Source of the DNA: Acidipila sp.
Lineage (GTDB): Bacteria; Acidobacteriota; Terriglobia; Acidiferrales; UBA7541
Direction of reading: 5' to 3'
Length of the DNA stretch: 64,000 nt
NCBI GenBank assembly: GCA_010365215.1
Contig: JAAFGT010000009.1
Span: 28,435-92,434, forward strand
Positions 8,580 to 17,036 of this stretch are shown here, piece by piece. The notes beneath the pieces were generated by a model. That model saw nothing but the letters and a program-made list of their open reading frames with translations, was not told where the DNA came from and did no database searches. Within the stretch, counting starts at the first letter, position 1, and every line of letters begins with the position of its first letter. The position numbers were made by a program, and so were the translations under genes.

Positions 8580-10700
8580 ATGCAGAGAACGGTCCACAAA
8601 CGGAAAGCGCTTTTCGCGGGATTGGCCGCGGCCACGCTGATTCTGGCGACGCCGGTAGTGGCTGCGGCTTACGTGGGTCCGGGCGCGGGCTTCGCCGTGC
8701 TCTCATCGTTTCTCACACTATTCATTGCCTTCCTCTATTCCCTTCTCGCGCTGGTCACCTGGCCGATTCGTCAGTTGCTCCGCTGGCGGCGCCGGCGACG
8801 CGCTTATCAGCGCGCGCGAGTCGAGCGAGCGGTGATCGTCGGCTTTGACGGCATGGATCCGGAGCTGGCAACGCGCTGGATGGACGAAGGCAAACTACCT
8901 CATCTTGCTCGCTTGCGCGATCAGGGCACATTTCGCAAGCTGGCCACCACCTTTCCGCCCATCTCGCCGGTGGCGTGGTCTACGTTTCTGACCGGTGTCA
9001 ACCCCGGCAAGCACAACATTTACGATTTTCTCGCGCGAAATCCTGCCAACTATCTGCCTTATCTTTCCTCGGCGCAGATTGGCGATTCCGGGCGCCGTTT
9101 GAAAATTGGAAAATGGTCCCTGCCCATCGGCCGGCCGAAGATGCGGTTGCTGCGCAAGTCCAAGCCTTTCTGGAACCTGCTCGGCGATGCGGGAGTTTTC
9201 TCTTCCGTGCTGCGGGTACCCATCACTTTTCCTCCCGAGAAATTTCAGGGCGTGCTTCTCTCCGGGATGTGCGTGCCGGACCTGTGCGGCAGCCAGGGCA
9301 CATTTTATTTCTACTCCAGCAGCACGGCGACGAATGCGTTTGAAGAAGGCGGCGTGCGTTTACGCCTGCAGAAGAACCCCAAAAGCGGCCGGGGATTCGC
9401 CGGCACTATCCCCGGGCCTGGGAATAACGGAGGTTCGGAGACGCGCTGTCCCTTCACGCTGGAGGCGCGCGACAAGAAGAGTGAGTGCGTTCTGGAAATC
9501 GAAGGCCAGCGTTATACGCTGCGGATGGGCGAATACTCGGAATGGATTGAAGTGAGCTTTCGCGCCGGCCGGGGCTCGCGCGCGCGCGGTATCTGCCGGT
9601 TCCTGCTGAAGCAACTGGCGCCCGATGTCGAGGTTTACGTCACCCCGGTGAATATCGATCCGCGCCGCCCGGCATTGCCTATTTCGCATCCGCTGTCTTA
9701 TTCGGTGTACCTGGGAAAACTGCTCGGGCCTTACGCCACGCTGGGGCTGGCGGAAGATACCTGGGGACTCAATGAAGGCGTGCTCGACGACAATTCATTT
9801 CTCGAGCAGTGCTACCTGATTCACGACGAGCGCGAGAAAATGTTTTTTGATGCGCTGGAAAAAACCGCTCGCGGCGTGTGTATCTGCGTTTTTGACATTA
9901 CCGACCGCGTGCAACACATGTTCTGGCGTTACCTGGAAAAAGACCATCCCGCCGCCGAAGCGACTGCCGGCGCGCCGCAGCGTCGTGACGCCATCGAGCA
10001 GATGTACGTGCGCATGGACGCTCTGGTGGGACGGGTGATGGAGCAAGTGGACGACAAGACGCTGGTGTTGGTGGTGTCCGACCACGGCTTCCAGTCTTTC
10101 GCTCGCGGCGTCAACCTCAACCGCTGGCTGCTGGATAACGGTTATCTGGCACTGAAAGACGGGGCCACGGGCACGCACGACTGGTTCGCCGACGTCGACT
10201 GGTCGAAGACGCAGGCCTTCGCCATGGGACTCAATGGCATCTACGTCAATCAGCGGAACCGCGAGCGCGACGGCATCATCGAACCGGGGAAAGACACGCA
10301 GGAATTAATACGCGAGCTTTGCGCGAAACTTACCGGCCTGGCCGATCCAGCTTCGGGTCAGGTTGGGGTCACCGAGGTGTTTGACCGGCGCAACGTTTAC
10401 AACGGCCCGTACGTTGACGGGTCGCCCGATCTGGTGATTTGCTACGCGCGCGGCTACCGCGCGGCCTGGGAATCCGTGAAGGGACAAGTGGCCGGCGAGA
10501 TTTTTTCAGACAATAACAAAGCCTGGAGCGGCGATCACTGCATCGACCCGCGCCTGGTTCCCGGAGTGCTATTCTCCAATCATAAAATTGAGGCCGCAGC
10601 GCCGGCCATTGTGGACGTGGCGCCGACGATGCTCGAACTCTTCGGCGTGAAGCTTCCCGCACACTTTGATGGCAAAGCGTGGAGCATTTCAACTTTGTAA
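8580..10700 (+). CDS. Membrane-anchored alkaline-phosphatase-superfamily phosphodiesterase, paralogue 2
   Basis: 706 residues. Two hydrophobic segments lie at the N-terminus (about 11-30 and 38-60), followed by an arginine-rich stop (RWRRRRRAYQRAR). The catalytic residues are D90 in VGFDGMDP, probable nucleophile S129 in PPISPVAWS then TGVNPGKHNIYDF, D and H in DITDRVQHMFWR, the pair in VSDHGF, and His in WSGDHCID. It shares with paralogue 1 VTPVNIDPRRPALPIS, LNGIYVNQRNRERDG and VDVAPTMLELFGV. Unlike paralogue 1 it has two N-terminal helices, so the pair may sit in the membrane differently. The substrate is not known. It ends 16 nt from the convergent third member. Confidence 0.87.
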   Translation: MQRTVHKRKALFAGLAAATLILATPVVAAAYVGPGAGFAVLSSFLTLFIAFLYSLLALVTWPIRQLLRWRRRRRAYQRARVERAVIVGFDGMDPELATRWMDEGKLPHLARLRDQGTFRKLATTFPPISPVAWSTFLTGVNPGKHNIYDFLARNPANYLPYLSSAQIGDSGRRLKIGKWSLPIGRPKMRLLRKSKPFWNLLGDAGVFSSVLRVPITFPPEKFQGVLLSGMCVPDLCGSQGTFYFYSSSTATNAFEEGGVRLRLQKNPKSGRGFAGTIPGPGNNGGSETRCPFTLEARDKKSECVLEIEGQRYTLRMGEYSEWIEVSFRAGRGSRARGICRFLLKQLAPDVEVYVTPVNIDPRRPALPISHPLSYSVYLGKLLGPYATLGLAEDTWGLNEGVLDDNSFLEQCYLIHDEREKMFFDALEKTARGVCICVFDITDRVQHMFWRYLEKDHPAAEATAGAPQRRDAIEQMYVRMDALVGRVMEQVDDKTLVLVVSDHGFQSFARGVNLNRWLLDNGYLALKDGATGTHDWFADVDWSKTQAFAMGLNGIYVNQRNRERDGIIEPGKDTQELIRELCAKLTGLADPASGQVGVTEVFDRRNVYNGPYVDGSPDLVICYARGYRAAWESVKGQVAGEIFSDNNKAWSGDHCIDPRLVPGVLFSNHKIEAAAPAIVDVAPTMLELFGVKLPAHFDGKAWSISTL

Positions 10701-10716
10701 TGTGAGGTAAGGCGAT

Positions 10717-12105
10717 TTACCGCGGCTGCGTTTGCGGCGCCAGCGACCTGCCTTGCATCAGTTTGGGAATTTTGTAGCCTGCCAAGTCCATCATGGTAGG
10801 GGCCATGTCCAGCAACTTCGCGCCCTGGTATTCGCCGCGCAATGCCAGGTTCGGCGCCACGAGAATGAATGCGCCAAATTGGGCGTGGTTGCAAGCGTCC
10901 GGGCCGGTATCGTTTTCCTGCACATGGAATCGCCCATGGCCCACGCTGCCGATCGAACGCCAGTACAGACCGCCAAAATGCACGATCAGGTCCGGAGCTA
11001 CGTTGCGCACGTGGCGATAGATCTCGGTGGGCTTGAATACCAGTGAATTGAGCGGTTCGCCGCGGTCGTCGCGCAATGCCAGAAACCTGGCCTTCATTTC
11101 ATCCTGAAACGCCGGATAATCCACCGCGGGAATAATCCCCTGCGGCTCGCGGCCTTGCATGTTAAAAAACACGCGCGCGTAATAGCCGCCTTCGCTCCAC
11201 ACTTTGGTTTTCGACCAATTCACTTTCAGCTTATCGAACGGGGTGATTTCCGTGGGCATCTCCTCCACGACCAACAGGCCTTCGTGGATCAGCCATTCAT
11301 TCACGGCGAAGCCGCCATCCAGGCGCTGCGCACCGTGGTCCGAGACCACCAGCAGCACGGTGTCCGCAGGCAAAGCCTGAAGCACGATGCCGATCTGCTG
11401 GTCGAGCCAGCGGTAATATTCGGGGATTACATCCTCGTAGGGATTGCCCGCCTGGTACTGCACGTGTTTCTTGTCGAAGAAATTCCAGAAGCCGTGATGC
11501 ACGCGATCGAGGCCGATGTCCACGAAATGAAAATAGTCCCAGGGCTGCTCTTTCATCAGCCAGTGGACCACCTTCCACTGCTTGCGGCTCATCTCGAAAA
11601 TCTGCTTCTTCAGCCAGCCTTTGTCGTCGGTGCGGAAGCCTTTGACATCCACCGGATATTCGCCGACCAACTCGTTGATTTTTGTTTTCAGCGCAGCCGG
11701 ATGAGTGAACTCTTTATCTTTCGTATTAGGCGTCAAAAAGCATCCGATGCTGATGCCGTGGATCCGCCGGGGCGGATAGCCTGGCGGCACACCCACCACG
11801 ATGGATTTTTTTCCATCGCGCGCCAGGTAATCCCAGATAGCGGGCTGCTCGATGGAATCAGCGTTGGTGATGCCCAGCTTGTCGTAGGAGTGGTCGCGGC
11901 GATTGCGAAACCCGTAGACCCCCAGCGATCCGGGATCTTGGCTGGTGGAGAGGCACATCCAGGCCGGCACGGTGATCGGCGGAATCACACTTTCCAGGCG
12001 GCCGTACGTGCCGCGGGCCATCAGGGCGCGGATATTTTTGAGGCGCGGGTCACCGAGCAGAACTTCAGGTGCGGCGCAGTCCAGTCCGATAACGCAAATT
12101 TTCAT
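10717..12105 (-). CDS. Alkaline-phosphatase-superfamily phosphodiesterase, shorter cytosolic form
   Basis: The start is taken as ATG 12105 (MKICVIGLDCAAPE), because the in-frame extension to 12144 adds an unrelated arginine-rich stretch ahead of the conserved first strand. 462 residues without signal peptide or TM. Key residues: D9 in IGLDCAAPE, likely nucleophile T45 in P-P-I-T-V-P-A-W, D and H in DIGLDRVHHGFW, the pair in VSDHGAQ, and a last His in CNHAQFG. It belongs to the same phosphodiesterase family as the genes at 5321 and 8580, but lacks their cap region and uses Thr rather than Ser. It converges on paralogue 2 with a 16-nt gap, so it belongs to a different transcript. Confidence 0.85.
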   Translation of the reverse strand: MKICVIGLDCAAPEVLLGDPRLKNIRALMARGTYGRLESVIPPITVPAWMCLSTSQDPGSLGVYGFRNRRDHSYDKLGITNADSIEQPAIWDYLARDGKKSIVVGVPPGYPPRRIHGISIGCFLTPNTKDKEFTHPAALKTKINELVGEYPVDVKGFRTDDKGWLKKQIFEMSRKQWKVVHWLMKEQPWDYFHFVDIGLDRVHHGFWNFFDKKHVQYQAGNPYEDVIPEYYRWLDQQIGIVLQALPADTVLLVVSDHGAQRLDGGFAVNEWLIHEGLLVVEEMPTEITPFDKLKVNWSKTKVWSEGGYYARVFFNMQGREPQGIIPAVDYPAFQDEMKARFLALRDDRGEPLNSLVFKPTEIYRHVRNVAPDLIVHFGGLYWRSIGSVGHGRFHVQENDTGPDACNHAQFGAFILVAPNLALRGEYQGAKLLDMAPTMMDLAGYKIPKLMQGRSLAPQTQPR

Positions 12106-12168
12106 GCAATGCCCCGGAAATTTTCGCGCGGCGCATCTGCGCAAAACTCTGCGCCAAAAACTGCGGAG

Positions 12169-13494
12169 CTAGCGAGTTTCATTGCGGTAAACCTTTCCGC
12201 CTTTCATTACAAATGCCATGTGTTCGAGCGTTGCAATATTTTCGAGGGGGTTTTCCCGCACAGCGATGATGTCGGCAAATTTGCCTTTCTCAACGGCGCC
12301 GACACGGTCCGCCCAGCCCAGCAGGTCAGCAGCCTCGATGGTCGCCGTCTGTATCGCTTTGATGGGGGTAAAACCGTACTTTACGTACACGGCGAACTGT
12401 TTGCCATTATCGCCGTGCGGAATTACCGCAGCGTCGGTGCCGAAAGCGATGCGCACACCCATAGCCAGCGCCCGCTGGGTGACGCGGATCTGCGACTGCC
12501 CGGCAATTTTTTCCTTCTCGATATATTCGTCCGGTGATTTTCCCGCGCGCTGGAGGATCACTTCGTCGTCGTAGAGATCGGCCACCAAAAATGTGCCGCG
12601 CTCCTTCATCATCCTCAGCGCCTCGTCGTCCAGAAAGCTGCCGTGCTCGATGGAGGCCACGCCGGCGCGAATGGCGTCCTTGGCTCCCGCCGCGCCGTGC
12701 GCGTGACACGCCACTTTCAGCCCGGCTTTGCCCGCTTCTTCCACCGCGGCGCGCAGCTCGTCGTAGGAGAACTCTTGCGCGCCAGGCTGGCTGTGCAGAG
12801 TGAGGACTGCCCCGGTGGCCAGCACCTTGATGACGCCCGCACCGTGGCGGATGATTTCCCGCACGCGTTGCCGCACCTGGTCGGCGCCGTCCGCCTGGCC
12901 GAAACGCAGGTCGAGCGGCAGCACGATATCCGGCGCAAGCCCGGTAATGGCTCCCGCGCCGCCGGAGATGGTGACGTAAGCGCCGGCAGGAACGATGCGC
13001 GGCCCATCGACGATGCCTTTGTCGATGGCATCACGCAGGGCCACATCGGTGAACGCGCGAAAAGTGCCTACGTCGCGCACCGTGGTGAATCCGGCGGCTA
13101 GCGTTGCGCGCGCGTGCGGAATACTGCGGAACGCAACTTCCGCGCCGCTCAGTTGCAAAGGACCTGCGGCGGAATAGTTCCCCGTGCCGTCGCTATCGGC
13201 CAGATGGGTGTGCATGTCCAAAAGGCCGGGCAAGCAGGTAACCTGGCGCAAATCGATATGCAGCGACTGGGCCGGCGCTTCCGTTTGCTGCGACGCGCCG
13301 ACCGCCACAATTCTTTCGCCTTCGATGACGATGCGTTGATCGCGCTCTATTTTCCCGGTGCGCACGTCCAGCAGCCTCCCGCAATCCAGCACTGTAACGG
13401 CCGCAGGCAACGGCGTTTGGGCGTTGGCGGTTCCGGGGATGAGGGCGGTAATGATTACGGCAGACGCAGCGAATAAGATAAGTCTTTTCTTCAT
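12169..13494 (-). CDS. Exported metal-dependent amidohydrolase (imidazolonepropionase/prolidase-like)
   Basis: 441 residues with a clear signal peptide (MKKRLILFAASAVIITALIP, cleavage near ANA-QTP), so it acts outside the cytoplasm. The amidohydrolase TIM-barrel ligands are visible in order: HTH in LLDMHTHLADSD, a Lys in VIKVLATGAV (probable carboxylated bridge), His in ACHAHGAAG, His in SIEHGSF and Asp in AFGTDAAVIPHG. The C-terminal beta part (KGKFADIIAVRENPLENI) is typical. Exported relatives hydrolyse dipeptides or cyclic amides; the substrate cannot be assigned here. It lies at the downstream end of the leftward F420/CoA gene run but, with 41 nt to the glycosylase, may or may not share its transcript. 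Confidence 0.88.
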   Translation of the reverse strand: MKKRLILFAASAVIITALIPGTANAQTPLPAAVTVLDCGRLLDVRTGKIERDQRIVIEGERIVAVGASQQTEAPAQSLHIDLRQVTCLPGLLDMHTHLADSDGTGNYSAAGPLQLSGAEVAFRSIPHARATLAAGFTTVRDVGTFRAFTDVALRDAIDKGIVDGPRIVPAGAYVTISGGAGAITGLAPDIVLPLDLRFGQADGADQVRQRVREIIRHGAGVIKVLATGAVLTLHSQPGAQEFSYDELRAAVEEAGKAGLKVACHAHGAAGAKDAIRAGVASIEHGSFLDDEALRMMKERGTFLVADLYDDEVILQRAGKSPDEYIEKEKIAGQSQIRVTQRALAMGVRIAFGTDAAVIPHGDNGKQFAVYVKYGFTPIKAIQTATIEAADLLGWADRVGAVEKGKFADIIAVRENPLENIATLEHMAFVMKGGKVYRNETR

Positions 13495-13535
13495 AATTGA
13501 CCCTGGCGCGGCAGTCTAACACGAGCTTAGCGCGG

Positions 13536-14342
13536 CTAGCGGGAATCACGCGCGGGAGGGGGCGCGCTGTCGTTGGGTGCGGAATCGAGAAACCGGCGAA
13601 TGGCTGCGAGTACCTGCCGATACATCTGCGGTGTTACCAGCCCAGTTTGCGTGTTCTGCTGGCTGGGATGGTAGGCTGCGAACAGCTGCGACTCCGGGAT
13701 CACCCTGGCCTTCCCATGCGGCAAATTTTTCGGATGATTTGCGCACGATGCAGAGAAACCGGGCAGGGCATAACTGGCGCCGTGGCGAAACGTGTAGCCA
13801 GCGCGCGAACTGATCTTGCCGCACTCCATCAACATTTTCAGATAACCGTCGAAGGCGATTTTTCCCAGGGCCAGCACCGCTCGCGGACGCAGCAGCTCCA
13901 GCTCGGCGATGAGATACTGCCGGCAGTTGGCGATTTCCGACGGCAGCGGCTTATTGTCCGGCGGGGCGCAACGCGCTGTGGCGCTGATGAAAGCGCCGCG
14001 CAGATCCAGTCCATCACCAGCATGGTGCGAGACGGGCTGCGAAGCGAATCCGGCTTCGAACAGACGCGCATACAGAAAATCGCCTGAACGGTCGCCGGTA
14101 AACATCCGCCCGGTGCGATTGGCGCCATGCGCGGCAGGAGCCAGGCCCAGAATCACCAGCTTGGCGCGGGGATCGCCGAAGCCCGGCACCGGCTTGCCCC
14201 AGTACGTTTCACCGCGAAAGGCGCGGCGCTTTGTGGAAGCCACCGATTCGCGATACATCACCAGCCGCGGGCATAGCCGGCAGGAAATAACGGCCTGGTT
14301 GATGACGGCGAGCTGGCTCTCAGGAGTCATGGCGACTTTCAT
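13536..14342 (-). CDS. Family 5 (UdgB-type) uracil-DNA glycosylase with Fe-S cluster
   Basis: Removes uracil (and in this family often other deaminated bases) from DNA. The N-terminus has the cluster cysteines C21 and C24 in ISCRLCPRL. The signature GLAPAAHGANRTGRMFTGD at about 66-84 is diagnostic of family 5, which lacks the catalytic Asp/Asn of families 1-4. The C-terminal active-site loop is AAYHPSQQN. The two further cluster Cys are expected in the body: one is in ATARCAPP and one in SASCANHP. 268 residues. The start is ATG 14342, with ATG 14330 as an alternative; neither has a good Shine-Dalgarno. Confidence 0.92.
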   Translation of the reverse strand: MKVAMTPESQLAVINQAVISCRLCPRLVMYRESVASTKRRAFRGETYWGKPVPGFGDPRAKLVILGLAPAAHGANRTGRMFTGDRSGDFLYARLFEAGFASQPVSHHAGDGLDLRGAFISATARCAPPDNKPLPSEIANCRQYLIAELELLRPRAVLALGKIAFDGYLKMLMECGKISSRAGYTFRHGASYALPGFSASCANHPKNLPHGKARVIPESQLFAAYHPSQQNTQTGLVTPQMYRQVLAAIRRFLDSAPNDSAPPPARDSR

Positions 14343-14387
14343 CGGGGGGGAAACGGGAACATGGTGGAAGATTCTTTGGCGTGTTTT

Positions 14388-15077
14388 CTATTTTTCGGCA
14401 GGGATGGGCGGTAAATTCATTTCCGGGACGCGCCCGCGGACCATCAGCGTCGCGCCGGTGGCCGCTTGGACCTCTTCCGGCGTAATCCCTGGAGCCACTT
14501 CGCGCAGCACCAGCCCTTCCCTGGTCACATCGATCACGGCCATGTCGGTTACGATGGTGTGCACGCATTCGAGCGCGGTCAGCGGATAGGTGCACTCGCG
14601 CACAACCTTGGGGCTGCCGTCCTTGGTTGCGTGCTCCATGCAGACAATCAGCCGGCGCGAGCCCGAGGCAATATCCATGGCCCCACCGATGCCACCCGAG
14701 CCTTTCTGGCCGGGCACTTTCCAATTGGCCAGGTCGCCTTTTTCTGAAACCTGCAAGCCGCCAAGCATGGCTACATCCAGATGGCCGCCGCGGGTCATGG
14801 CATGAGCATCGGCCTGATGAAAATAAGACGCGCCAGGCAGCGCGGTCACGGGCACCTTCATCGCATCCACCAGGTCGTAATCCTCTTCTCCCGGTTTGCT
14901 GCGCGGGCCCATGCCGAGAATTCCGTTCTCGCTGTGAAAATGGATCGTGAACTTTTTCGGCACATACGCGGCCACAAGATTGGGAATCCCCCAGCCAAGA
15001 TTTACGTACGCGCCGTCCGGAAGCTCCAGCGCGGCGCGCTGGGCGATCTGCTCACGGGTGAGGGTAGGCTTAGACAT
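14388..15077 (-). CDS. scoB: 3-oxoacid CoA-transferase subunit B
   Basis: Beta subunit of a two-chain succinyl-CoA:3-ketoacid (or acetoacetyl) CoA-transferase, which moves CoA between acyl acids. The start is ATG 15077 (MSKPTLTREQIA), inside the end of scoA in the overlap ATGTCTAA (8 nt), a clear sign of translational coupling. The family's Glu-Asn-Gly motif (HSENGILGMG) supplies the catalytic glutamate. Other signatures are VNLGWGIPNL near the start and a GSGGIGGAMD loop. 229 residues, normal for the family. The longer open frame to 15146 lies fully inside scoA and is not used. Confidence 0.95.
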   Translation of the reverse strand: MSKPTLTREQIAQRAALELPDGAYVNLGWGIPNLVAAYVPKKFTIHFHSENGILGMGPRSKPGEEDYDLVDAMKVPVTALPGASYFHQADAHAMTRGGHLDVAMLGGLQVSEKGDLANWKVPGQKGSGGIGGAMDIASGSRRLIVCMEHATKDGSPKVVRECTYPLTALECVHTIVTDMAVIDVTREGLVLREVAPGITPEEVQAATGATLMVRGRVPEMNLPPIPAEK

Positions 15078-15744
15078 TGCGGAGCCCCTTGGCCTGCACG
15101 ATGCGATGAACATAAATGGATGGCGTGATGATGACTTCGGGATCAAGCGCGCCCACCGGAACTATTTCGTCGACTTCGACGATGGTGGTCTTGGCCGCGG
15201 TGGCCATGATGGGATTGAAATTCCGGGCGGCTTTGCGGTAGACCAGATTTCCCAGGGCGTCGGCCTTCCACGCCTTGATAAACGCGAAGTCCGCGCCCAG
15301 CGCCTGTTCGAGGATGGCGCGGCGTCCCTCGAAGGTGCGCTCCTCCTTGCCGTTAGCGATCTCCGTGCCCGCACCCACCGCGGAAAAAAACGCAAAAATT
15401 CCCGCACCTGCAGCCCGCATACGCTCACAAAGAATCCCCTGGGGCACCAGCTCGAGCTCCACCTGGCCGGCGGCAAACTGCGCTTGAAAATATGTGGATT
15501 GCGGGCCCGGAAACGATGCGATGACGCGGCGAATTCGCCTGGCTTTAAAAAGCACGCTAAGCTCACCTTCGCCCGAGCCGCAGTTGTTGCTGATGGCGGT
15601 CAGCCCGGCGGCGCCCTGACGCTCCAGCGCACGAATCAGATTGTTGGGAAAGCCCGCGCCACCGAATCCGCCAAAGAAAATACTGGCTCCTGAGGGAACG
15701 TCCGCAACCGCAGCGTCGAGGGTAGGATAGATTTTATCTTTCAT
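15070..15744 (-). CDS. scoA: 3-oxoacid CoA-transferase subunit A
   Basis: Alpha subunit partner of scoB. The start is ATG 15744 (MKDKIYPTLDAAV); the frame runs open to 15846 but the extra 34 residues do not fit the family. The signature of the CoA-binding half is at about 20-40: IFFGGFGGAGFPNNLIRAL. Further conserved blocks are ISNNCGSGEGEL and the stretch with ERMRAAGAG. 224 residues, normal. It lies 47 nt downstream of the epimerase and overlaps scoB. Together with methylmalonyl-CoA epimerase it suggests propionate, branched-chain or ketone-acid CoA metabolism. Confidence 0.95.
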   Translation of the reverse strand: MKDKIYPTLDAAVADVPSGASIFFGGFGGAGFPNNLIRALERQGAAGLTAISNNCGSGEGELSVLFKARRIRRVIASFPGPQSTYFQAQFAAGQVELELVPQGILCERMRAAGAGIFAFFSAVGAGTEIANGKEERTFEGRRAILEQALGADFAFIKAWKADALGNLVYRKAARNFNPIMATAAKTTIVEVDEIVPVGALDPEVIITPSIYVHRIVQAKGLRNV

Positions 15745-15791
15745 TTCCGGAGAAATACCTTCTGGTTGCGGCGAAGCGCCGTGCACACGCT

Positions 15792-16229
15792 TTACTCGCG
15801 GCGGTGAGAAGGCGGCTCTTCCACCATTTCGAACTGGATGCCGCAAGTCTCCGCCGGGTCCACAAAAGCAATGCGGCGTCCGTGGGCGCCGGTGCGCGGC
15901 GCGGCATCGAGCAGGCGGATTCCCGTGGCGCGCATTTCACCCATTTTACTTTCAATTCCATTCACGTTGAAGGAGACATGATGGATGCCTTCGCCTTTCT
16001 CGGCCAGGATGCGTCCGATGCGGGAATTTGGCGCTGGCGAGCTCAACAGTTCGAACTGAGCGCCCCCCACTTCGAGAAGCGCAACTTCAGTTTCCGCAGC
16101 CGCGAGATACTCGCGCTCGAGCAATCGCGCGCCAAGCACGGATTCAAATTTAGCCACCGCGGCATCCAGGTCGCGAACCACGAAAGCGATATGGCTTAGA
16201 TTGCCAAGGATAGTGGGGCCTCTTTCCAT
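15792..16229 (-). CDS. mce: Methylmalonyl-CoA epimerase (VOC fold)
   Basis: Interconverts R- and S-methylmalonyl-CoA ahead of the B12 mutase. 145 residues with two beta-alpha-beta-beta-beta halves. The metal ligands of the family are seen as His in LSHIAFVVRDL (about 13), His in GIHHVSFNV (about 82-83) and Glu in IQFEMVEE (about 135). The start at 16229 has no Shine-Dalgarno, and the ATG region is duplicated by a 17-nt tandem repeat that puts a second, out-of-frame ATG (ATG ATA TAA) just upstream. It sits between cofC and scoA on the same strand. Confidence 0.9.
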   Translation of the reverse strand: MERGPTILGNLSHIAFVVRDLDAAVAKFESVLGARLLEREYLAAAETEVALLEVGGAQFELLSSPAPNSRIGRILAEKGEGIHHVSFNVNGIESKMGEMRATGIRLLDAAPRTGAHGRRIAFVDPAETCGIQFEMVEEPPSHRRE

Positions 16230-16260
16230 GGGACTATTTATATCATGGGACTATATATAT
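16227..16260. repeat. 17-nt tandem duplication covering the mce start codon
   Basis: Two units, catgggactatttatat (16227-16243) and catgggactatatatat (16244-16260), differ at one base. Read on the minus strand each unit ends in CCC-ATG, so the duplication created a decoy start codon 17 nt upstream whose frame is ATG ATA TAA. Confidence 0.9.
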
Positions 16261-16313
16261 CAGACGACCCGGCGGTTATGGTTTAACGCCTTGCAGAAAA
16301 TGTTTTCGGACGA

Positions 16314-17036
16314 TTATGCGCGATCGGATCCGTGCGCGCCGCCGAACGAAGAAGTTTCAGACTTTTGAATTCCATCGCGCATGGTTTCTTCACGCCGGCT
16401 CAGGAGACGCGTCAGGCAGGCTCGAGTAGCCGTCTTTTTCACGTCTTCCGCGAGGAAATGCCGCAGATCCGCTTCATCGTCAAGATCAAGCTCGATGCGC
16501 GGGTTTCGAACCACCTCCGTGCTTGCTCCGGCTCTCCGCGCCTCTGCGAGGTGTTTGGACAGACTGCCCGGGCCAAAATGAGAAGGAAACAGAGACGGCG
16601 GAGTTCGCAACAGCGCATTCGTCCCTTGACCATCGCGCGAGGGCACCACGATTACAGAAGGGCCTTCGACCGCCGCGTGGAGCAGGCTTTCGATGTCGCC
16701 AGGTTCAATCAAAGGGATGTCGATGGGCAGGCGGAGAAGCGCATGAACGCCGCGCTCCTGGCACAATCGCGAGGCATAATCCACCGACCGGCTTTCCGAA
16801 AGTTGTGCGTCCTCCGGGAAAACATTCCACCCCAGACTTTGCGCGCGTGCCAGGGCCAGCGCATCGCTCGAAACCAGGTACACGGCATCAACGCCGCGCG
16901 CGGCATTTACCGCGGCAAAAACGTCATCCATCATCGCGCGCGCCAGCGTGGTGCGCTCGACTTGTGACAACAGTCCTGCCATACGCTGTTTGGCGAGCGT
17001 GAGGTCTTTCACCGGGATCAAGACGGCGCGCGTCAT
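16314..17036 (-). CDS. cofC: 2-phospho-L-lactate (or PEP) guanylyltransferase of F420 synthesis
   Basis: Couples GTP with phospholactate, or with phosphoenolpyruvate in the FbiD form, to give the activated precursor used by CofD. The product is a nucleotide-diphospho-sugar-transferase-like fold: VLIPVKDLTLAKQRMAG at 5-21 (phosphate-binding Lys), LLRLPIDIPLIEPGDI (metal Asp), VVPSRDGQGTNALLRTPP (catalytic loop) and LDLDDEADL. 240 residues. The N-terminal ATG lies inside the cofD stop (4-nt ATGA overlap), so the two are co-translated. The C-terminal 40 residues, rich in R, E and S, are not conserved in the family. Whether it uses PEP, phospholactate or 3-phosphoglycerate cannot be decided from the sequence alone. 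Confidence 0.92.
   Translation of the reverse strand: MTRAVLIPVKDLTLAKQRMAGLLSQVERTTLARAMMDDVFAAVNAARGVDAVYLVSSDALALARAQSLGWNVFPEDAQLSESRSVDYASRLCQERGVHALLRLPIDIPLIEPGDIESLLHAAVEGPSVIVVPSRDGQGTNALLRTPPSLFPSHFGPGSLSKHLAEARRAGASTEVVRNPRIELDLDDEADLRHFLAEDVKKTATRACLTRLLSRREETMRDGIQKSETSSFGGAHGSDRA

Noticed and set aside
11155..12537. 460-codon plus-strand frame over the minus-strand phosphodiesterase and amidohydrolase
   Set aside because: Covers parts of two real genes; no signal, domain or ribosome site.
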